The position numbers were made by a program, and so were the translations under genes. The notes beneath the pieces are model-generated. The model was not told the origin of the DNA. It saw only the letters and a list, made by a program, of their open reading frames with translations, and searched no databases. Of a stretch of DNA of 64,000 nt, positions 1 to 7,183 are shown one piece after another; position 1 is the first letter of the stretch; each line of letters opens with the position of its first letter. Origin of the DNA: Idiomarina aquatica. GTDB lineage: Bacteria > Pseudomonadota > Gammaproteobacteria > Enterobacterales > Alteromonadaceae. Location of the stretch: the NCBI RefSeq assembly GCF_004362895.1, contig NZ_SNXI01000005.1:124001-188000 (forward strand), read 5' to 3'.

Positions 1-231
1 ACCCAGCCGATTACCAGCAATGCAGTGGTGGAAAAAGAGGATAACAGCTGGTTTTACACGCGCACCGAAATTCGCAGCCGCTATGCCGACTCCCATCTGG
101 GCCACGTATTCGAAGATGGACCACAGCCAACAGGCTTGCGTTACTGTATGAATTCCGCCGCGCTGGAATTCATTCCGTTAGCTGAAATGAAGCAACGCGG
201 CTATGGTGAGTATATTAAATACGTCGAATAA
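1..231 (+). CDS. msrB: Peptide methionine-(R)-sulfoxide reductase MsrB, C-terminal part (cut by window edge)
   Basis: The frame is open from base 1 and ends in TAA at 231, giving 76 residues. It contains the MsrB signature: the ADSHLGHVF stretch, then GLRYCMNSAAL with the catalytic Cys, then the usual FIPL strand. MsrB reduces methionine-R-sulfoxide in oxidised proteins with thioredoxin as donor. The family is normally about 130-150 residues, or longer as an MsrA-MsrB fusion, so the N-terminal part including the zinc CxxC motifs lies outside the window. Whether it is fused to MsrA cannot be seen. It converges with asnB, with 10 bases between the stop codons. Confidence 0.93.
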   Translation, partial: TQPITSNAVVEKEDNSWFYTRTEIRSRYADSHLGHVFEDGPQPTGLRYCMNSAALEFIPLAEMKQRGYGEYIKYVE

Positions 232-241
232 GCTGCGTAGC

Positions 242-2257
242 CTAAGCTATCCAGCCTAACTCCTGCGCCCTTTGTGCCGCTTGCTGCGGTACATCGGTCG
301 CAACAAAGTGGTGATGCAGTACCTGCACGCCCAACATATGGTTGATTACGGCATCTAGTTGCACTTGTTCCTCAGCAGGCACATCGTCATCCTGATGTCG
401 CTCAAAGGTTCTGACGACCTGCTCATAATCCAGCAAACCTGCCGACTTTACCGCCTTCTCGTTTAAAAACTGCTCGGCCAGCTTTTCTACGGCCTGCCAC
501 TTTTCCGGGTCGGTGTGGGCCGGCGGCGCCATAAAGGCGAACTTCTCGCGCTTGTACAAAGTTTCAGGAAGAAGTCCTTTCATTGCCTCGCGCAACACGT
601 ATTTTTCTTTATTACCTTTAATGCGCAAATGCGGCGGTACGGTAAACGCATACTCGGCTAAATGATGGTCGAGGAACGCCGGTCGCGCTTCCATTGAGTT
701 TGCCATATCAACGCGATCACCTCCCCAGGTCAATATTTGCCCTTCCAGCATGGTTTTGATCCACACATACTGTGCCCGATCTAAGGGGTGACGCCCGTCT
801 AACATGGTTTCGTCAAGCGTATCAGCTATCGCTTTGCTGGGATCGTATTCGCTTACCTGCTCGCGCATGGTTGCAGACATTAACGGTAACGCGACGCTGC
901 TGCACGACAGCCACGGCTGCACACAACTGGGGGTAAAGCCCATTTTCTGATTAAACGCGTCGCTGACAAACTCTTCTCGTGCCAGCATCGCGCCTTTAAA
1001 CAGTTTATTGTTCTTCTCTAATAGCTCTTGCCATTCTACCCGCTCGACTTCCGGCAAATGATCAAGGCCATGTAAAAACATGTCTTTACGAAACGCTGGG
1101 TAGCCGGCAAAAAGTTCATCCGAGCCCTCTCCCGTCATTACCACTTTGTATCCGGCTTCATGCACTTCCTTACTCATCAAGTATTTCGCCACGCCCAGCG
1201 TGTTATAGATGGTGCGTTCGGTATGCCACAGTGTTTTTACAAAATGGTCATATAAGTCATTGGCTTTAAGCGCCATGATATGGTGGTCGGCATCAGTGGC
1301 TTCTGCCATTTCGCGGGCAATCGGGGTTTCGTCATAAGCGTCAGAGTCAAACCCGATGGTAAACGCTTTTACCGAGGTTTGTGTCGATGCTGATGCTAAG
1401 CCCAGAATCGCACAGGAATCGATACCTCCCGACAAGTAACAACCGACCGGCACATCAGCGGTCATCCGGTGCTGTACGGCTTCCAGTAATTTAGCTCGCA
1501 CACCTTCGATATACTGTTCTTCGTCGACATCATCGCCCGGATAATCATGTTCGTTAGGAAAGTTCACGTCCCAGTATTTATGTTCAGAAATACTCAATTT
1601 ACCGTTGTTTCGTTGTATTTTTACCACATAACCCGGCTGCACCTGATTGATTCCGGCAAACGCTGTGGACCCCGGTACCATCACTTGAATCAACTGGTGA
1701 TAGAGCCCTTCGGGAGAAAACTCGCGCTTAACGTCAGGGTGCGCGAACAAAACTTTTAGCTCTGAACCGAATACAACGCCGTGCTCGGTCTCTGTCCAGT
1801 ATAAGGGTTTAATACCAAACCGGTCGCGCACTAGATAAAGACTATCGTCCTGCTCGTCAAACAAACCAAACGCAAATTCACCACGCAGTTCACTTAGCGT
1901 ATGCTCTAGTCCATAGCGCTCAAATAAGTGTAAAACAATCTCAGAGTCACTCTTTGAACGAAACGCTGCTCCCCGTGCGGTCAAGTCTGCACGAATACGT
2001 TTAAAATCATAGAACTCGCCATTGTGTGTCAGCATCAGTCGTTTATCCGCAGACATAAAAGGCTGACGACCCCGTTGTTCATTCAGGTCAATAATCGACA
2101 GTCGGGCATGGCTAAAACCAACGCCGTGTTCCTGTTTAACTTGATAACCATAACCATCAGGGCCGCGATGATGCATAATCGCGGCCATATTCACTAACGT
2201 CTGCGCGTCGATTGAACGATCCGTTTGGTGATGAAAAACTCCAGCAATTCCGCACAT
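242..2257 (-). CDS. asnB: Asparagine synthetase B, glutamine-hydrolysing
   Basis: This 671-residue protein has an N-terminal class II glutamine amidotransferase domain, with Cys2 as nucleophile after Met removal and the HNGEFYD substrate-binding stretch near residue 78. A C-terminal ATP-pyrophosphatase domain follows, with the PP-loop SGGIDS near 276-281. It makes asparagine from aspartate, glutamine and ATP in the cytoplasm. It is longer than the E. coli enzyme (about 554 residues), mainly in the C-terminal half. It starts 18 bases after the carbamoyltransferase-like gene and is the last gene of the operon that begins at 5369. That context makes a specialised amidation role, not only housekeeping asparagine supply, worth considering. 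Confidence 0.88.
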   Translation of the reverse strand: MCGIAGVFHHQTDRSIDAQTLVNMAAIMHHRGPDGYGYQVKQEHGVGFSHARLSIIDLNEQRGRQPFMSADKRLMLTHNGEFYDFKRIRADLTARGAAFRSKSDSEIVLHLFERYGLEHTLSELRGEFAFGLFDEQDDSLYLVRDRFGIKPLYWTETEHGVVFGSELKVLFAHPDVKREFSPEGLYHQLIQVMVPGSTAFAGINQVQPGYVVKIQRNNGKLSISEHKYWDVNFPNEHDYPGDDVDEEQYIEGVRAKLLEAVQHRMTADVPVGCYLSGGIDSCAILGLASASTQTSVKAFTIGFDSDAYDETPIAREMAEATDADHHIMALKANDLYDHFVKTLWHTERTIYNTLGVAKYLMSKEVHEAGYKVVMTGEGSDELFAGYPAFRKDMFLHGLDHLPEVERVEWQELLEKNNKLFKGAMLAREEFVSDAFNQKMGFTPSCVQPWLSCSSVALPLMSATMREQVSEYDPSKAIADTLDETMLDGRHPLDRAQYVWIKTMLEGQILTWGGDRVDMANSMEARPAFLDHHLAEYAFTVPPHLRIKGNKEKYVLREAMKGLLPETLYKREKFAFMAPPAHTDPEKWQAVEKLAEQFLNEKAVKSAGLLDYEQVVRTFERHQDDDVPAEEQVQLDAVINHMLGVQVLHHHFVATDVPQQAAQRAQELGWIA

Positions 2258-2275
2258 TCTTTGCTTTTCCTTTTA

Positions 2276-3343
2276 TTAAACGACATCAATAACGCGCTCT
2301 GCGCGCTGCACCATACAAGTCAGTAACGCCATCCGCAAAAATACCGCTCCGCGAGCCTGGCTGAAGTACCAGTTATGTGAGGTATGGTCGAGGTCGGTAT
2401 TGAGCTCAGCACCGCGAGCCAACGGATGTAAAATAATGGCATCTTCTTTTAGCGGCGATTGGGCGCTTAACGAGAACGTTTTACCATAGGTATTAAAGGT
2501 CTCACCCTCCCACGAAATCGCATTAATATAAACCACGTCAAGCTCCGGTAACACGCTATCCACATCAGTCGCAGTGGCTACCTTAATACCTGCCTGCTCT
2601 ATCTGCTCACGCTGAGCCTGACCAAATAGCTCATCGGTTACCGTCTGGTCATGAATAATTACCAGTTCCTTCACTGCATTAGGGAATTTACAGAGCAATT
2701 TTATCAGGCTACGCACGGTACGCATTTTATCCGGCACCCCAATAATGCCAATGCGAACAGCATGCTCTGCCGCTTGCTCAGTCACCAGTTCAGGCTTCCA
2801 CTTGAACATCGCATACAAATCCGCCATCGCCTGCGTCGGATGCTCATCACTACCGTTACCTGCGTTGATAATCGGAATACGCAGCGAATCGATCATTTCC
2901 TCCAGCGAGCTTTCATTATTATCCCGCAACACCACACAGTCGCCGTAGTTATTGAACATTTCAGCAACGTCGGCCAGACACTCGCCTTTAGCGATACCTG
3001 TGGTAGAACGATCGGTAATCGACATAATGTCACCGCCTAAGCGATGCCAGGCACTTTCAAACGATAGCCGCGTACGCGTGCTTGGCTCATAAAATGCGGA
3101 AATTAATATCTTGCCCTGTAGCGAGGTGCTGAAACGCCGTGGATTCGCTTCATATTTTGCCGCCAGTCGAAACAACTGCAGCAACCCGTTCTGGGTAAAT
3201 TGGTCTGACGACACTATGTGTTGATTCGCCAGCTTTAACAGATAGTCGCCATCTTCCTGAATGACTCTGAGTAATGCCTTGGGGTGTGCATCACCGCAGA
3301 CATCCGGTCGCTCCCTTTCAAACGACACATCTTTTATGTTCAT
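2276..3343 (-). CDS. Aspartate carbamoyltransferase-like protein with altered amino-substrate site
   Basis: The 355-residue protein has the transcarbamylase fold signatures. The carbamoyl-phosphate residues are kept: PSTRTR (87-92), a Lys equivalent to E. coli K84 (K119), R140, HPTQ (158-161) and R198 (E. coli R167). Beyond these, E. coli R229 and Q231, which bind aspartate, align with A265 and S267, and the conserved HPLPR reads HPLAR at 296-300. It also has about 45 extra N-terminal residues. It is therefore likely a carbamoyltransferase whose second substrate may not be aspartate. An ordinary pyrB role is possible but less well supported, and no pyrI follows. It is the fourth gene of the operon, 4 bases after the microprotein gene and 18 before asnB. 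Confidence 0.75.
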   Translation of the reverse strand: MNIKDVSFERERPDVCGDAHPKALLRVIQEDGDYLLKLANQHIVSSDQFTQNGLLQLFRLAAKYEANPRRFSTSLQGKILISAFYEPSTRTRLSFESAWHRLGGDIMSITDRSTTGIAKGECLADVAEMFNNYGDCVVLRDNNESSLEEMIDSLRIPIINAGNGSDEHPTQAMADLYAMFKWKPELVTEQAAEHAVRIGIIGVPDKMRTVRSLIKLLCKFPNAVKELVIIHDQTVTDELFGQAQREQIEQAGIKVATATDVDSVLPELDVVYINAISWEGETFNTYGKTFSLSAQSPLKEDAIILHPLARGAELNTDLDHTSHNWYFSQARGAVFLRMALLTCMVQRAERVIDVV

Positions 3344-3347
3344 AGGG

Positions 3348-3470
3348 CTACCATATTGTTTTAGAAAAATAATCTTTTACGAACAGCGCCAGCAAAATGA
3401 TCGGTGTTAAACACGATAATGCCAGCGCAGCGATAATCAAAATAGCAAAAGCGAGTTCCGGTAATTGCAT
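3348..3470 (-). CDS. 40-residue single-pass membrane microprotein coupled to the symporter
   Basis: The ATG at 3470 overlaps the symporter stop codon by one base (TAATG), a classic translational-coupling junction. The frame runs 40 codons to TAG at 3348, four bases before the carbamoyltransferase start. The product begins MQLPELAF, has one hydrophobic segment over about residues 8-31, and ends in a short charged tail (VKDYFSKTIW). I do not recognise a family. Size, position and coupling fit a small accessory subunit of the transporter, which is an inference. Confidence 0.72.
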   Translation of the reverse strand: MQLPELAFAILIIAALALSCLTPIILLALFVKDYFSKTIW

Positions 3471-4891
3471 TACCCGCCCTCCTCGTTTAGCTGTTGCCAG
3501 TCAAACAACGACTGAGCGCGCCATACTCCCAGCGCACAAATTAATCCGGATACGGCGCAGGAAATAAGTGCAGCAACATAAAAACCGACCATAAAATAGC
3601 CAACCAAACCCAGTCCGGTGCCTGCCGCCATCGCCAGCGCTGCATATCCGCCACTAAGCCGGCGACTATAAAGACCCAGTACAATGGGCCAAATGGTGCT
3701 GGCAACAAATGCACCAGCAAAGTTCAGTAGAGCCCCCAGCGTGGCGATTCGGGGTAAGCAAAACAGCCAGGTCATTACACCCAAGCCTAAAATACAGTAA
3801 CGGTTAAAGCGTAACAGGCTTTTGTCAGACGCATTCGGACAGAGCTTTTTATGGAATAAATCCTGCGTGACAAGATCTGAGGTTGCGGCTAACAGTGAAT
3901 CGAGACTGGACGCCAAGGCTGAAAAAATAACGATAAAGACCAGCACAGCGCCCGTCGTACCCCGTACTGCAGCCGCTACCGTTGGGCCAATCATGTCGGC
4001 ACTGGGCGGAAAAATTCCCAGTTGCGGCGCAGCTAAGGCAATAAAACCTGTCACAATGGGAATCGGCAACCACATCAGGCCGCCGGTAAGGTAAGCTTTG
4101 TAGGCCACGCCTTGTTTGAATGATAAAGCCCTTGACCACCACACGTTAGAATGGAAGATTTCGCCTAGCCCGAAAAAGATATTGTTAAATAAAAACATGA
4201 CCGCTGCCGGAAACAGCAAATCCAGCAGTTGCGGATGCTCGGCGGACAAGTTTTGATGAATGCTGTCCAGGCCGACATTGTTGATCAACCAGAACGCAAT
4301 GGCGCTAATGCCGACGATAATAATCAGCGCCTGAATAAAATCGGTAGCAATAACAGCACGCATACCGCCGAATAAGGTGTAGCCGACGCAAATAATCAAA
4401 ATTGCCGTCATGCCAATGTGGTAGTCGAGGCCACTTAATGACTCGAGTAAAATGCCGCCGGCCATGCCTAAACTAATCAGCCAGCCAAATGCATAAACCA
4501 CTGAAATGATGATAAACACCCACCATGCTGCCTGACCATAACGTAGCCGCACAAAATCGCCCGAGGTATAGCCATTGGGCAATAACTTCTTGATGCGTTT
4601 AGCCATAGGCGCAAACAGCAGTAACCCCAATGCCGCGAAGGAGTACCCAATCATTCCCCAAATGCCAAATTGGTAGGTCAACTGCGGCGCTACCAACGTG
4701 GTATTACTGGTGACCCAGGTTGCCATAGCGGTGGCCGCAGCAAAAGCGAAGCCAACGTTACGACCGGCTAAGGCAAAGTCCTCATGGGTTTTGTTTTTGC
4801 GCCCGAGCCAAAAACCAAAAACCACCCAAAAAATACCAAACAGAACGACAATGGTGAGTCCTACCGAGGTATCCAGAGCAAACTCAGTCAT
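3470..4891 (-). CDS. Sodium:solute symporter (SSS/SLC5 family)
   Basis: The protein has 473 residues when started at the ATG at 4891. That start has a GAGGTG ribosome-binding site about 8 bases upstream and is preferred over a GTG at 4900. It has about 13 hydrophobic segments and the SSS-type stretch around NGYTSGDFVRLRYG. The family carries organic solutes such as proline, pantothenate, sugars or acetate with Na+; the substrate here cannot be told. Its start overlaps the upstream gene's stop (TGA at 4884) by 8 bases, and its own stop overlaps the microprotein ATG. All five genes from 5369 to 242 are therefore probably one operon. Confidence 0.85.
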   Translation of the reverse strand: MTEFALDTSVGLTIVVLFGIFWVVFGFWLGRKNKTHEDFALAGRNVGFAFAAATAMATWVTSNTTLVAPQLTYQFGIWGMIGYSFAALGLLLFAPMAKRIKKLLPNGYTSGDFVRLRYGQAAWWVFIIISVVYAFGWLISLGMAGGILLESLSGLDYHIGMTAILIICVGYTLFGGMRAVIATDFIQALIIIVGISAIAFWLINNVGLDSIHQNLSAEHPQLLDLLFPAAVMFLFNNIFFGLGEIFHSNVWWSRALSFKQGVAYKAYLTGGLMWLPIPIVTGFIALAAPQLGIFPPSADMIGPTVAAAVRGTTGAVLVFIVIFSALASSLDSLLAATSDLVTQDLFHKKLCPNASDKSLLRFNRYCILGLGVMTWLFCLPRIATLGALLNFAGAFVASTIWPIVLGLYSRRLSGGYAALAMAAGTGLGLVGYFMVGFYVAALISCAVSGLICALGVWRAQSLFDWQQLNEEGG

Positions 4892-5369
4892 GAGTAGCAC
4901 CTCGCTGAACCCGGCGGTGAAAGGTCAACAAGACGACCACCAGCACGATGAACAACAGCAAACCGACAAAAAACAGGCCCAGCGCTTGCCATAAGGGATA
5001 ATGATTAACCTTAACTTGAATTACATTGCTGGGGGCTTCGATATTGTCCGCCCGGGCTCGGAGGTAATAGGTGCCGTTACTGAACCCTGTCAGCGATAGT
5101 TGTTTAAAATCGCCCAGCGCGGGAAAGTGCGTTACGGCCTGATCAAAACCGGCAGAAGTCGATGATTCGATGACTAGATTCTTAACCACCTCGCTATTTG
5201 ATTCACTGACGGAAACCGTAAAATAGCCTTCGCGGACAGTATCTTCAGGACCAGACAGGGTCAGTGATTGCGCAGACACAAGCCGCGGCAATAGCAGCAA
5301 TAAACACAAACTCAACAATGTAACAACGCATTTAGCGATGCCAGGCTGTCTGGTTTTCAGGCTAACCAT
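4884..5369 (-). CDS. Secreted/membrane-anchored protein with Ig/Fn3-like domain
   Basis: This 161-residue protein has a signal peptide (hydrophobic stretch to about residue 33, cleavage near VSAQS). A beta-rich domain of about 95 residues resembles fibronectin type III (...NGTYYLRARADN...). A C-terminal transmembrane helix near 130-150 is followed by a basic tail (FHRRVQR). The topology is a periplasmic domain anchored in the inner membrane. It is the first gene of the symporter/carbamoyltransferase/asnB operon, so a substrate-presenting or assembly role beside the transporter is possible. I know of no assigned function. Confidence 0.7.
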   Translation of the reverse strand: MVSLKTRQPGIAKCVVTLLSLCLLLLLPRLVSAQSLTLSGPEDTVREGYFTVSVSESNSEVVKNLVIESSTSAGFDQAVTHFPALGDFKQLSLTGFSNGTYYLRARADNIEAPSNVIQVKVNHYPLWQALGLFFVGLLLFIVLVVVLLTFHRRVQRGATHD

Positions 5370-5585
5370 AAAGTCCGCTTTGGCTTGCAGTACATGAATT
5401 TCAGGCTATCAGCCCCCCACGTTTATTTCAACTTTAGTCATAATCGCGCCTATACGCATGCAAACTTTAGTTAACAATCGCGAATAAACATTGCAAACAA
5501 AAACCATTTTTCGCAGGCTACCGTAGTAATATGACTAATTAACTCATACGACTAAGCCACCGGCGGATCAGGGAACAACAACAGC

Positions 5586-5963
5586 ATGAAGTATCTTTGC
5601 AGCCTCGGCTCAAATATCGAACCCGAGCTTCACTTTTCTCGCGCTAAACATTATTTGGCAAAACTGGCAGACGAACTGGAGTTCTCCAGAGACATCACCA
5701 CCAAGCCCGTCGGCATGAATACCAATCATCCGTTTTTAAACGCGTTATTCATACTCGAAACAGCACTTACGCCGACCGCACTAAAAGCGGAATTTAATCA
5801 GATTGAAGTGCTGCTGGGCCGCGATCGTTCCGATCCACTTTGCAGCGTTAAAGATCGGCCAATTGATATTGATATTTTGGGCGAACTTGATGATAACCCG
5901 GAAGTGCCCGACTATTTGCAACAGCTGATCCCGGATTTAACAGCAGTAGGAGAAACAAAGTGA
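5586..5963 (+). CDS. Short HPPK (FolK)-like pterin pyrophosphokinase
   Basis: The 125-residue protein matches 2-amino-4-hydroxy-6-hydroxymethyldihydropteridine pyrophosphokinase. It has the N-terminal GSN motif, FLNA, and the Mg-binding DRPIDIDIL motif (equivalent to E. coli D95 and D97). It is about 35 residues shorter than E. coli FolK and lacks the C-terminal segment that contributes ATP-contacting Arg residues. It overlaps the following folM-like gene by four bases (GTGA), so the pair is co-translated. It is probably a FolK paralogue in a folate or monapterin pathway; activity on the normal substrate is not assured. Confidence 0.75.
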   Translation: MKYLCSLGSNIEPELHFSRAKHYLAKLADELEFSRDITTKPVGMNTNHPFLNALFILETALTPTALKAEFNQIEVLLGRDRSDPLCSVKDRPIDIDILGELDDNPEVPDYLQQLIPDLTAVGETK

Positions 5964-6667
5964 GTAAGGTCGCATTGATTACCGGCGCCGGCCGGCGGTT
6001 TGGCTATGAGCTCGCCAATGATTTATTGGATCAGGGCTATACGGTGTATGCCCATTATAATTCGTCTAAACAGGGTGTTGAGCAACTAGAGCAGCGCGGT
6101 GCCATCGGCCTGCAAGCTGACTTCAGTGACATTGCAGCCATCGACGACATGATTGCCACGGTAAAAGAGCAAGCTCAGCACATCGATCTGTTAGTTAATA
6201 ATGCCTCGTGCTTTTTTAATAACAGCGATGTTGACGATGACGCTGATAAGTTACAAGCAGTCTACGCGGTTCATGCTATTGCGCCCTACAAATTAATCAC
6301 GGGCTTACAAGACGTACTGTCAACAGCCAACGACGGCTTGGTGATCAACATCACCGATATCTACAGCGATCGTCCATCAACCGACTACATTGCCTACTGC
6401 GGTGCCAAAGCAGCACTAGCCAACATGACCCTGGCATTTGCCAAGTCGCTAGCCCCTAATATCCGTGTCAATGCCATCCAGCCAGGCCCGATTCTGTTCC
6501 TCCCGGAACACGACAGCGACCACCGTAAACAAGTCCTGGCAGAAACCCCACTGACCGTCGAAGGCGGCCTGCAACCCATGATCGACACCGTCAAATTCTT
6601 CCGCGACAACCCGTTCCTGACCGGCGAATCCATCAAAGTCGACGGCGGCCGCGCGTTGAAGATCTGA
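5960..6667 (+). CDS. folM: FolM-type dihydromonapterin/pteridine reductase (SDR family)
   Basis: This 235-residue short-chain dehydrogenase starts at a GTG overlapping the folK-like stop. The nucleotide-binding motif reads TGAGRRFG, the TGxxxRxG form typical of pteridine reductases and FolM. NNAS and the catalytic YCGAK (YxxxK) are present. FolM reduces dihydromonapterin or dihydrofolate with NADPH. Its pairing with a pterin pyrophosphokinase homologue supports a pterin substrate. Confidence 0.82.
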   Translation: MSKVALITGAGRRFGYELANDLLDQGYTVYAHYNSSKQGVEQLEQRGAIGLQADFSDIAAIDDMIATVKEQAQHIDLLVNNASCFFNNSDVDDDADKLQAVYAVHAIAPYKLITGLQDVLSTANDGLVINITDIYSDRPSTDYIAYCGAKAALANMTLAFAKSLAPNIRVNAIQPGPILFLPEHDSDHRKQVLAETPLTVEGGLQPMIDTVKFFRDNPFLTGESIKVDGGRALKI

Positions 6668-6670
6668 ACA

Positions 6671-6932
6671 GGTGTCGGTGGGGACGTTGGGCGGCGGTGA
6701 TGACGTTGCGAGAAATGCGGCTGGTGATTGACCGCAGCGACGAGGATGGCTTTTTAGTGCTTCAGCACCCCCATCTCAGGGGGACGCTGCAAGTACATCC
6801 CTGTACGCTTGTTTCCGGCCATCCATGGCCTCCAACACCCCCTGAGATGGGGATGCTAAAACACTAACGCCAACCTCGACGCTGCGGTCAATCACCTTAA
6901 CGCCGCTTTCTCCCAACGTCCTCACCGACACC
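6671..6932. repeat. Composite palindrome A: long inverted-repeat arms around a 54-bp core
   Basis: Arms of roughly 90-110 bases pair with mismatches and small bulges. Bases 6671-6680 are exactly complementary to 6923-6932, and 6769-6783 are exactly complementary to 6838-6852. The arms enclose a 54-base core (6784-6837) holding two small hairpins, GTACA-TCCC-TGTAC and GGCCAT-CC-ATGGCC. The same core recurs inverted at 7006-7059 inside unrelated arms. The element fills most of the 516-base gap between folM and acnA. No ORF of note was seen in it. It may be a dispersed structured repeat or a structured RNA. Confidence 0.85.
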
Positions 6933-6952
6933 AACGTGTTGCCAGGCTAAAA

Positions 6953-7114
6953 GCGAAAGGGTGACAGCAGGGCTTTAGGCTTTATGGCACGCCTATTCTG
7001 GGGGGTGTTGGAGGCCATGGATGGCCGGAAACAAGCGTACACGGACGTACTTGCAGCGTCCCCCCAGAATAGGCGTGCCGTGAAGTCTAAAAAGCCCTGT
7101 TGTCACCCTTTCGC
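6953..7114. repeat. Composite palindrome B: same 54-bp core inverted, with different self-complementary arms
   Basis: The left arm 6953-7005 and right arm 7060-7114 are complementary. The outer 14 bases (GCGAAAGGGTGACA and its complement) and the inner 20 bases next to the core match exactly. The core at 7006-7059 is the reverse complement of the core of palindrome A, with 52 of 54 bases identical. Of the two changes, one leaves a G-T wobble in the small stem and the other lies in its loop. The arms of A and B are not alike except for a G/C run beside the core. Confidence 0.85.
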
Positions 7115-7130
7115 CATCCGACGGCAACAA

Positions 7131-7155
7131 AAAAACCGGCGCGAGGCCGGTTTTT
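7131..7155. terminator. Bidirectional intrinsic terminator downstream of acnA
   Basis: AAAAACCGG (7131-7139) pairs with CCGGTTTTT (7147-7155) around a 7-base loop. A second hairpin, CTCGCGC-CCTA-GCGCGAG, lies at 7163-7180, just before the acnA stop codon. Confidence 0.8.
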
Positions 7156-7183
7156 GTTTGCTCTCGCGCCCTAGCGCGAGCGA

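Noticed and set aside
6668-7183. Palindromes as an insertion sequence or CRISPR
   Set aside because: No transposase frame and no target-site duplication seen. Only two cores are present, in inverted order, with no regular spacer pattern.
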